Shown here piece after piece: positions 57,911-64,000 of a DNA stretch of 64,000 nucleotides. The translations under genes and the position numbers were made by a program. The notes beneath the pieces were generated by a model. It ran no database searches. It saw only the letters and a list, made by a program, of their open reading frames with translations, and was not told where the DNA came from. The stretch is from CAWCWN01 sp963799245 (GTDB lineage Bacteria; Chloroflexota; Ktedonobacteria; Ktedonobacterales; Ktedonobacteraceae): NCBI GenBank assembly GCA_963799245.1, contig CAWCWN010000003.1, positions 1,302,001 to 1,366,000 on the forward strand. Direction: 5' to 3'. Positions within the stretch are counted from its first letter, which is position 1. The number at the start of each line of letters is the position of its first letter.

Positions 57911-58549
57911 ATGCATGAAATGACCGCCCAACCTCGCTCGCTGAAAGAGAAGCAGCGCAGGGAGCGTGAAGACCTGATTTTGCAGGTGGCCGAAGAGGTG
58001 CTCCTGGAAAAGGGCTATCACGACACCTCCATGGATGAAATTGCTGCACATGTTGGCATCGCCAAGGGCACGCTCTACCTGCATTTTGCCAGGAAAGAAG
58101 AGCTTGTGCTTGCGCTGCTTGATCGCGAGTTGCAGCCAATTGTGCGCATGCTCGAGGAGGCCGAGAGCATGCAGTGGACCCCGCGGGAAAAGCTGGTTTT
58201 TATTCATAAGTCGCTTTACCAGGGATTGTTCGGTAAACGCGCGCAGCTGCTCTATATCCTCTACAACAGCGCGGATCTCAAAGCGGTCCTGAAAGACAAG
58301 CATGGCGATGTATTGCGGCGTATTGCCGACCATGTCACGGTGCTGTTGGACGAGGGGAAGGCCAGCGGCGCGTTTGATCCCACGCTGCCAACCGACGTGA
58401 TGGTTAATACCTTCTTTAGCGTGCTCTCCCCACGTGCCTACAAACACCTGGTGCTCGATAAGCAGATGTCACCAGATGAACTTGTTCACTACATTGAACG
58501 CATCTACTTCAGAGGGATTGCTGCCCCAGGGGCGGCGCCTGAAGCATAG
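57911..58549 (+). CDS. TetR-family transcriptional regulator
   Basis: The 212-residue protein has a standard TetR N-terminal helix-turn-helix: REDLILQVAEEVLLEKGYHD, TSMDEIAAHVGIAKGTLYLHF and ARKEELVLALL. The ligand-binding C-terminal domain is divergent, with no recognised ligand motif. A palindrome before its promoter suggests autorepression. Fifty-two bases downstream is a membrane-anchored protein, likely in the same transcript. AGAAGGA lies before the ATG. Confidence 0.92.
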   Translation: MHEMTAQPRSLKEKQRREREDLILQVAEEVLLEKGYHDTSMDEIAAHVGIAKGTLYLHFARKEELVLALLDRELQPIVRMLEEAESMQWTPREKLVFIHKSLYQGLFGKRAQLLYILYNSADLKAVLKDKHGDVLRRIADHVTVLLDEGKASGAFDPTLPTDVMVNTFFSVLSPRAYKHLVLDKQMSPDELVHYIERIYFRGIAAPGAAPEA

Positions 58550-58601
58550 TGCGTGTGCGCCTGGATAGGTATCCGTGCCGCTGAACTGAAAGGAGAGAAG
58601 A

Positions 58602-59018
58602 ATGCTGATTACTGGAGGGCTACTGGTTTTAGGGATCGTGTCCCTGCTGGGGGCTATTTTGCTAGCCAGAGGCGCTGATAGTGAAGAACGTGCAATAAGC
58701 AAGTCACGTCTGGAGTCTACAACGATCTCTCCCACGGAGGCTGTTGCGCCCGCTGAAGTAGAGGCGCCTATAGCTATAACGGAACCGGCAGAGGACATAG
58801 CGCTGATATCCAGCAAGTCGCAGGCGTGCGAGCAGTTTCTGCTGATGTACGAGCAGTTTCATGAACTGGTGGAAAAAATTCAGGTCATCCACGAACGCTC
58901 AAAAGCGATTGAGGAGCGGCTGGAGCGCATCAGTGACCTGATCGAGCACCTGGAAGAGGGCGAGCCGACACTCGTCGGTGTGCCGCTGATCAAGCAGGCC
59001 AGGGGACATAACGTCTAG
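58602..59018 (+). CDS. Membrane-anchored coiled-coil protein
   Basis: I recognise no family. The 138-residue protein begins with one transmembrane helix (MLITGGLLVLGIVSLLGAIL), then an acidic/Ala/Pro linker (about 25-70) and a helical coiled coil (about 80-125, FLLMYEQFHELVEKIQ). GAAAGGAGAG precedes the ATG. It shares a transcript with the upstream TetR regulator, so the regulator may control it. A strong hairpin follows. Confidence 0.7.
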   Translation: MLITGGLLVLGIVSLLGAILLARGADSEERAISKSRLESTTISPTEAVAPAEVEAPIAITEPAEDIALISSKSQACEQFLLMYEQFHELVEKIQVIHERSKAIEERLERISDLIEHLEEGEPTLVGVPLIKQARGHNV

Positions 59019-59036
59019 CGCGTAACCGCCAATAGA

Positions 59037-59075
59037 AGAAGCCAGGGTCGAGAACACACCCCGACCCTGGCTTCT
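59037..59075 (+). terminator. Terminator of the TetR operon
   Basis: AGAAGCCAGGGTCG (59037-59050) pairs with CGACCCTGGCTTCT (59062-59075) around an 11-base loop, 19 bases after the preceding stop codon, with a T-rich GTTCTGTT tail. Confidence 0.75.
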
Positions 59076-59131
59076 GTTCTGTTACGTGGTAAAACGTAAT
59101 CTCAATACAGGTTATCCGCCTGCGGGCATAG

Positions 59132-59440
59132 CTAGTTACGTGCGACGCGCACCTTATCGTAACAAGGGCTGCAATAGACCGGGCGATCATTCTTGGGCAA
59201 AAATGGTACCTGGGTTTCGGTACCGCACTCGGCGCAGATGACGGTATGCATCTCGCGTGGTGCGCGCTCAGAGCGCCCGCCCATGCCTGCAGAAGCGCTG
59301 CGGCGAGCAGATCGGCAAGTGGGACAACGACCGGGCAGATTTACCAGGCCTTTTTGCTGGTAAAACTCCTGTTCACCGGCCGTAAATACAAAGTCATTTC
59401 CACACTCACGGCATTTAAGGGGTTTGTCAACGAAGCTCAA
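59132..59440 (-). CDS. Double zinc-ribbon protein
   Basis: A 102-residue protein with CxxC pairs at CREC, CPTC, CAEC and CSPC, two zinc ribbons separated by a Ser/Arg-rich linker with SASAGMGG. It resembles the zinc-ribbon proteins (zf-trcl type, a CxxC protein) common in Chloroflexota, of unknown function. The start is TTG, six bases after AGGAGGT. It is divergent from tgt. Confidence 0.8.
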   Translation of the reverse strand: MSFVDKPLKCRECGNDFVFTAGEQEFYQQKGLVNLPGRCPTCRSARRSASAGMGGRSERAPREMHTVICAECGTETQVPFLPKNDRPVYCSPCYDKVRVARN

Positions 59441-59688
59441 CTAGGGACCTCCTTGTGATATGTTGGTATTCCTTGCCTATCAGGTCCATATCATTGCAGA
59501 TGTCACCAGTCGCCTACTCCCCTTACCAGCGAGGGACTGGACGGAAAACCTGGACGAGCCATCTCGTTTTTGCGGGAGCCGCTATACTGCTTGCTCTCCA
59601 CAAACACTGCGAGACTGAATGAGACCTATTGGGATACCGCATGAAAGCATACATCATCCATACGTAATTTGCAAGTGTTTTTCGGGCA

Positions 59689-59717
59689 ATTTACCCATTT
59701 ACCCTATTTATTTACCC
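59689..59717. repeat. Three ATTTACCC direct repeats upstream of tgt
   Basis: ATTTACCC occurs at 59689, 59697 and 59710. The first two are exactly adjacent and the third is separated by five bases. It lies in the 450-base region between divergent zinc-ribbon and tgt genes, possibly a regulator binding site. A short GCCAGCGGCGCTGGC hairpin lies at 59771-59785. Confidence 0.45.
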
Positions 59718-59810
59718 TCTTTTCTGCTTTGCTTAACATGCATGCCGCAGTGAGATGCAGGGGACGGGGAGCCAGCGGCGCTGGCACTTTAAAGTGACAC
59801 ACGCTCATAC

Positions 59811-59839
59811 TTGCATATCTAAAGGTCCTGTGCTATCTT
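59811..59839 (+). promoter_or_regulatory. Promoter of tgt-lipM
   Basis: TTGCAT (59811-59816), a 17-base spacer and TATCTT (59834-59839), about 55 bases before the tgt start. Confidence 0.6.
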
Positions 59840-59893
59840 TCAAGCAGGAGCGTTTGTTGTTCAGGTGTTTCGCAGCACCAGTATCGGAAATAC

Positions 59894-61072
59894 ATGCCGC
59901 CATTTTTTTCATTTAGTTTAGATGCCGAGTGTCCGCAGAGCTGGGCGCGCGCCGGCACGATCTCGACCCCGCACGGCACCATCCAAACACCTATATTTAT
60001 GCCTGTTGGCACGCAGGCCAGCGTCAAGAGCGTTGCACCAGAGGAGCTGCATGCGGCCGGCGCGCAGGTTATTCTGGCGAATACCTATCACCTGATGCTG
60101 CGCCCGGGCTCCGAATTAGTCGCTGATTTTGGTGGTTTGCACTCCTTTATGCATTGGGATGGTCCCATACTCACCGATAGCGGCGGCTTTCAGGTTTTCA
60201 GCCTGGGCCACCTGCGCAAGTTGAATGAAGAGGGGGCCGCCTTCAAATCGCACCTGGACGGTTCGCCCCACCTGCTGACGCCGGAGAGTGTTATGCGTAT
60301 CGAGGCCCAACTTGGGGCAGATATCATCCTGCCGCTCGATATCTGTGCCGCCTATCCCTGCTCCACAGACGAGGCCAGGATTGCGATGGAGAGCACCCAC
60401 CGCTGGGCCGAGCGCGCCCTGCGTGCGAAAGAACAGTATCGGCCGGAGCAGGCGCTCTTCGGTATTGTACAGGGGGCCTTCGCCGGGCAGTTGCGCGCGC
60501 AGAGCGCGCGCTTTATAGGCGACCTGCCGTTTGCGGGCTTTGCGATTGGCGGCCTGTCGGTTGGCGAGCCCAAAGCGCTGATGTGGGATCTGCTGCGCTC
60601 TGTCACACCTGCGTTGCCGCGCGCCAGGCCGCGGCACCTGCTGGGTGTGGGCTCGCCTGAGGACCTCGTGATCGGCGTAGGGCTGGGGATGGATATGTTT
60701 GATTGCGTCCTGCCAACGCGCGTGGCTCGCCACGGCGGCCTCTTCACAGCCCTTGGGCGTGTCAACATCAAATCTGCACGCTTCCGTGCCCGGCGCGGAC
60801 CTGTCGAAGAGGGCTGCGATTGCTATACCTGCCGTAACTACGATGCCGCCTATGTTCATCACCTGGCAAGGGCAGAGGAGCAGCTTTATTATCGCCTGGG
60901 CAGTATTCACAATATCCGCTTTATGCTGCGCCTGGCCGCCCAGCTGCGTGAGGCTATCTGCGCCGGCAGCTATGTGGCCTTTCGCGACGACTTTATCGCC
61001 AGGTATGTACCCGCCTCGGAAAAGGTGAGGGACGAGCAGCGTGAAAAATGGAAAGCAACACGAAGGACCTGA
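59894..61072 (+). CDS. tgt: tRNA-guanine transglycosylase
   Basis: Exchanges guanine 34 for a queuine precursor in GUN-anticodon tRNAs. MPVGTQASVKSVAPEEL, DSGGFQVFSL, the catalytic Asp in MDMFDCVLPTR, and zinc ligands CDCYTC with a downstream His are clear. It has 392 residues. The usual LDECxPYP segment reads LDICAAYP, replacing a conserved Glu by Ile. It may therefore have altered substrate handling, but the rest is normal. The next gene lies six bases downstream. No other queuosine gene is in the window. Confidence 0.93.
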   Translation: MPPFFSFSLDAECPQSWARAGTISTPHGTIQTPIFMPVGTQASVKSVAPEELHAAGAQVILANTYHLMLRPGSELVADFGGLHSFMHWDGPILTDSGGFQVFSLGHLRKLNEEGAAFKSHLDGSPHLLTPESVMRIEAQLGADIILPLDICAAYPCSTDEARIAMESTHRWAERALRAKEQYRPEQALFGIVQGAFAGQLRAQSARFIGDLPFAGFAIGGLSVGEPKALMWDLLRSVTPALPRARPRHLLGVGSPEDLVIGVGLGMDMFDCVLPTRVARHGGLFTALGRVNIKSARFRARRGPVEEGCDCYTCRNYDAAYVHHLARAEEQLYYRLGSIHNIRFMLRLAAQLREAICAGSYVAFRDDFIARYVPASEKVRDEQREKWKATRRT

Positions 61073-61078
61073 TACGCC

Positions 61079-61900
61079 ATGCAGGAACATTACCGTTTTA
61101 TTGCTAGCGAGCCGCTGGATGCCGCCTTGAATATGGCCATTGACGAAGCGATTCACCTGCACCATTTGCAGGGCGCCGTTCCACCTACCCTGCGCGTTTT
61201 TCGCTGGGCGCGGCCCTCAATTTCGCTGGGGCGCTTCCAGAGCATTGAGCGTGAAATCGCAAGCGCGCGCTGCCAGCAACTGGGTGTCGCCCTGGTGCGG
61301 CGCCCTACGGGCGGGCGAGCGGTCTATCACCGCGACGAGTTTACCTATAGCATTGTCATTGGCAAGCGCTATGGGGTTCCCGCGGGTGTTGTGGCCGCTT
61401 ACGCTTACCTGGCCCAGGGGCTGCTTGCCGCGCTGCAGCAGCTGGGGGTCGTGGCTGTGCTCAGCGATGAACACGTAAGTAAACACCCCTCCGCGGCCTG
61501 CTTCGCCTCTTCTACGCAGGCCGACCTCACCAGTAACGGCTTTAAACTGGTGGGCAGCGCGCAGGTCTGGAAAGATGATGCCTTGCTGCAGCAGGGATCG
61601 CTGCCGCTTGTCGACCGCTCAGAAGAGTTTTTCTCCATGCTGCGCTACCCATCTGCTAGCGCTCGCGCAGAGGCTATGCAGCTCTATCGCCGGAAAACAA
61701 CCCCCCTGCACAGCTTCAACCTTGGCGCTACCTGGGAGGAGGTGGCCCACGCTTTTCATGCGGGCTTTAGCTCTGCCTTACAGGCGGAGTTCGTGACAGG
61801 TGCCCTGACTGCATCTGAGCTGGACCTGGCCAGGCAGCTCGTCGTTGACAAGTACAGCAAGCTGGACTGGCGCCGGGAAAGAATACGCCTGGTCTCGTAA
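61079..61900 (+). CDS. Lipoyl/octanoyl transferase of the LplA/LipM family
   Basis: Attaches octanoate or lipoate to carrier lysines. NMAIDEAIHLHHLQ, RRPTGGRAVYHRDEFTYSI and KLVGSAQVWKDDALLQQGSLP carry the ligase/transferase core with the catalytic Lys in KLVGS, and ACFASST holds a Cys at the position used by LipM octanoyltransferases. The 273-residue length fits LipM better than LplA (about 330). It is translationally close to tgt. It could serve PdhC lipoylation. Confidence 0.86.
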   Translation: MQEHYRFIASEPLDAALNMAIDEAIHLHHLQGAVPPTLRVFRWARPSISLGRFQSIEREIASARCQQLGVALVRRPTGGRAVYHRDEFTYSIVIGKRYGVPAGVVAAYAYLAQGLLAALQQLGVVAVLSDEHVSKHPSAACFASSTQADLTSNGFKLVGSAQVWKDDALLQQGSLPLVDRSEEFFSMLRYPSASARAEAMQLYRRKTTPLHSFNLGATWEEVAHAFHAGFSSALQAEFVTGALTASELDLARQLVVDKYSKLDWRRERIRLVS

Positions 61901-61973
61901 CGATTCTCCGCTGACTCTGCCAGAGCAATGTAGAACAGCGCCCCTTGTGGGTCCTGGCGCAATACGCTATACT

Positions 61974-62001
61974 TGCAACAATGCCCCACGGTACTTATAA
62001 T
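61974..62001 (+). promoter_or_regulatory. Promoter before the GlcG-like gene
   Basis: TTGCAA (61974-61979), a 16-base spacer and TATAAT (61996-62001), about 45 bases before the GTG start. Confidence 0.6.
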
Positions 62002-62048
62002 TATTGAGAATGTTTTAGGAAGCGCTTTTTTGAAAAGGAGTAATCTGC

Positions 62049-62759
62049 GTGAATCTATCGATAGATGTTGCGCGTAGGATCTTAGAAGCGAGCAAGCAGC
62101 GCGCTAGGGAGCTGCGCAGCCCCGTGAGCATCGCGATTGTTGATGCGGGTGGGCATCTTGTCCTGTTTGAGCGCATGATGTCTCCCTATGGCTGGGCAAC
62201 GGGCAACATCAGCATCGCCAAGGCAAACACAGCGGTTATGTTCAATCAGTCAACCGATGCTGTGGCCCAGTGGGGGGCAAGTATACCGGGTTTTGCTTCA
62301 AGCATGGCAGAGATGACGCAGGGAAAATTCATTATGGCGGCGGGTGGCTGGCCTATCCGCGCCGGGGGGGCCACAGTCGGAGGCATCGGCGTAAGCGGTG
62401 GGAATGCGCCTGGTCGCGACGATGAGATTGCCCGCGCGGGCCTGGGAGCATTAGAGGCGGCCGCGCCACCCGTCCCTCCAGTTCCCCAGCTTCCCCCACA
62501 GTACCAGCAGCAGCATTCGCAACCATATATGCAGCCTACTCCTTCTTATCCGTCTTTACAGCCATCAGTGCCACTGCAGAACAACCTGTCTGCGCCCTTA
62601 GCGGCCGGCGATGATGGCATGGCGCAGAAGGCCTGCGCGGCTCTGGGGCAGGAAGTGCCCGCGGGCACGCAAAAACTGGTATCCGATCCAGTGCAAGAAG
62701 AAAAGTCGTATAGTGAGCAGAAGAACACACAAGACAACCGTTCTGGAGGACAATCATGA
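62049..62759 (+). CDS. GlcG/HbpS-like protein with Pro/Gln-rich tail
   Basis: Residues 1 to about 138 form a GlcG (heme-degrading/HbpS-like) domain: SPVSIAIVDAGGHLVLFERM and GGWPIRAGGATVGGIGVSGG with the closing DDEIARAGLGAL. Such domains bind heme or small ligands in related proteins. A disordered tail of about 95 residues rich in Pro, Gln and Ser follows, absent from typical GlcG. GTG start behind AAAAGGAGT. It overlaps the next gene by four bases (ATGA), so translation is coupled. Confidence 0.85.
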   Translation: MNLSIDVARRILEASKQRARELRSPVSIAIVDAGGHLVLFERMMSPYGWATGNISIAKANTAVMFNQSTDAVAQWGASIPGFASSMAEMTQGKFIMAAGGWPIRAGGATVGGIGVSGGNAPGRDDEIARAGLGALEAAAPPVPPVPQLPPQYQQQHSQPYMQPTPSYPSLQPSVPLQNNLSAPLAAGDDGMAQKACAALGQEVPAGTQKLVSDPVQEEKSYSEQKNTQDNRSGGQS

Positions 62760-63583
62760 CTCAGGCTTCTGATCGTAAGCCTCTTTCTACAAATAGACGT
62801 TCCGCGCGTGCCGCGCGCAATCGGCCGGTGCTGGTCGCGCCAGCCAGCAGCGATCTCGCCGCGGACACTTCCGCCAAAGAGAATGTCTCTACCATGGTTG
62901 AGGAGAATCCTGTGCAGGAGCAATCCTCGGACCTCGTAGCGACGGCGGCGCCCAGGAAGTCATCCGGCCTGAAACTGCCCAAGTTTTTCTCTACTGTCGG
63001 TAAAAGCGAGCAGGCGCCGAAGGAGCAGGGGGATACTGTCGCACGGGCCAGGCTGGCCCGTGCGACACGTGGTAAGCTCAACTCTCCTCCCGCCAAAGCC
63101 ACGGACGAGCCGAAGCCACATGCGCCCGGGACCACTGCCCGGCCGGCGGCCCCCGCGCGGCCCAGCAGCTTTAAAACGCGCTACATCCTCGGCATGGGTA
63201 TCTACCTGATCGGCGCGAACTTTATCGGCATTTTTATCACCAGCTTCTTCCAGTCACAGCACATTGACAGCGTTCTGGCCCACTTCCCACTCTTCGCTGG
63301 CAACGTGGTCATCAGGACCTCGACGCTTGTCTACCTGGCGATCCTTGTCATTCTACTGGTGCTACTGGCTCGCCTGGACCTGATCCCACGCAGTTTCAGC
63401 TCCTTGAGTGGTCAGGCTCCGGCCGCGCGCGGTGGGCGCAGTAGCAGTAGCGGCGGCTCTCGATCCGATGGCGCGGAAAATATAAGAAGCGCTCCACCTA
63501 CGATGAAACAGGGCGTGAAAGGCGCGCATGATGACCTTTACCAGCAGTACCGTGCCAACCAGCGGCGTGAACGTAAGAAATAA
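62756..63583 (+). CDS. Two-TM membrane protein with disordered N-terminus
   Basis: I recognise no family. The 275-residue protein starts with about 140 basic and Ala/Pro-rich disordered residues. Two transmembrane helices (about 143-165, ILGMGIYLIGANFIGIFITSF, and 180-202, STLVYLAILVILLVLLARL) and a Ser/Arg/Gly-rich basic tail follow. The ATGA overlap with the GlcG-like gene points to co-translation and possibly a complex. The function is unknown. Confidence 0.7.
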   Translation: MTQASDRKPLSTNRRSARAARNRPVLVAPASSDLAADTSAKENVSTMVEENPVQEQSSDLVATAAPRKSSGLKLPKFFSTVGKSEQAPKEQGDTVARARLARATRGKLNSPPAKATDEPKPHAPGTTARPAAPARPSSFKTRYILGMGIYLIGANFIGIFITSFFQSQHIDSVLAHFPLFAGNVVIRTSTLVYLAILVILLVLLARLDLIPRSFSSLSGQAPAARGGRSSSSGGSRSDGAENIRSAPPTMKQGVKGAHDDLYQQYRANQRRERKK

Positions 63584-63649
63584 GCACGAGCGGGGAAATT
63601 TTCCACCCTGCTTCACTGGCTGATAGCTTACTGGAGGAGCTAGATTTGC

Positions 63650-64000
63650 ATGGAAGGTAGATCGCATCTGCTGGTAGGTCTCACCGCGGGAGTTGTTCTG
63701 GATAGCGTGGTGCATTTAACAGGTGACCCGCTGACGATGGCAAAATATGTTTCGCTGACGTTGCTGGTAAAAAAGGCCGTCTATTATTGTAGCGTAGGCT
63801 TTGGCTCGCTGCTGCCCGACATCGACAATGCCCACAGTACGTTTGGGCATAAATTGGGCTGGGTCAGTAAATCGATCCAGCATCTGGCGGGACACCGCAC
63901 ACTTTTCCATAGTTTGCTGGGCCTGGCACTTGGTTCACTCATAGCACTCGGCCTGGAACAGCTTGTCAGCTACCTGCTATTGACGCGCGGTTTTGTTGTG
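63650..64000 (+). CDS. Metal-dependent hydrolase, YdjM/DUF457 family (partial)
   Basis: Runs off the window end with 117 codons seen. MEGRSHLLVGLTAGVVLDSV, LLPDIDNAHSTFGHKLG and AGHRTLFHSLLGLALG match the inner-membrane hydrolases related to YdjM, with His and Asp ligands for a metal in the DID and GHR motifs. Several hydrophobic segments fit a membrane protein. CTGGAGGAG precedes the ATG by ten bases. Confidence 0.85.
   Translation, partial: MEGRSHLLVGLTAGVVLDSVVHLTGDPLTMAKYVSLTLLVKKAVYYCSVGFGSLLPDIDNAHSTFGHKLGWVSKSIQHLAGHRTLFHSLLGLALGSLIALGLEQLVSYLLLTRGFVV

Overview
The window looks like a Chloroflexota chromosome, most likely a Ktedonobacteria-type lineage. This is an inference from gene content and style: an R2lox oxidase, a sedolisin, a TPR-fused kinase, many zinc-ribbon and single-TM proteins, GTG/TTG starts with strong AGGAGG sites, and moderately high GC. 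No marker search was possible.

Layout. (1) 0-5.1 kb, minus strand: fatty-acid initiation cluster accC-fabF-accB, then a family 9 glycosyltransferase and a membrane protein. (2) 5.4-7.2 kb: a small hypothetical gene whose stop codon was hit by a complete ISAs1-family element with a 10-bp target duplication. (3) 7.4-12.3 kb: R2lox oxidase, stand-alone Lrp ligand domain, secreted sedolisin and threonine dehydratase. (4) 12.3-26.6 kb, accessory and housekeeping mix: two coupled thymidylate-kinase-like proteins (one with an altered Walker A), a hydrolase, a GH3 lipoprotein, MaoC flanked by gene relics, a GlcD-GlcE fusion, guaA, rsgA, selA and a MazF-like toxin pair. (5) 26.8-35.8 kb, the expression core: a perfect consensus promoter, tRNA-Tyr, tRNA-Thr, tuf, rpmG, secE, nusG, rplK, rplA, L10 leader, rplJ, rplL, then rpsO-pnp; rpoBC is not next to rplL. 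(6) 35.9-50.9 kb: uracil-DNA glycosylase, PBP1A, rsmA, kinase-TPR protein, SprT-like protease, PadR regulator, HU, pyruvate dehydrogenase pdhABC, macro-domain protein, J-domain protein, dUTPase. (7) 51.2-57.5 kb: primary sigma factor convergent with two tandem Rel proteins, one hydrolase-competent and one hydrolase-dead. (8) 57.7-64 kb: TetR operon, zinc-ribbon protein, tgt-lipM, a GlcG-like protein and membrane proteins.

A dominant property is that many indispensable genes (fabF, accC, rplJ, pnp, pdhA, sigA, both rel genes, PBP1A) carry single-base indels, about 20 outside the rel pair and many inside it. Reading across them restores full-length conserved proteins, so they are best read as consensus errors. 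Affected genes are annotated as one CDS each, with indel positions.

Several intergenic regions carry near-consensus sigma-70 promoters, and several genes end in long perfect inverted repeats with little or no loop, a recurring terminator style. The most interesting biology is the coupled kinase-like pair, the division of labour in the tandem Rel pair, the MazF-like module with an unfamiliar partner, and the gene relics around maoC.
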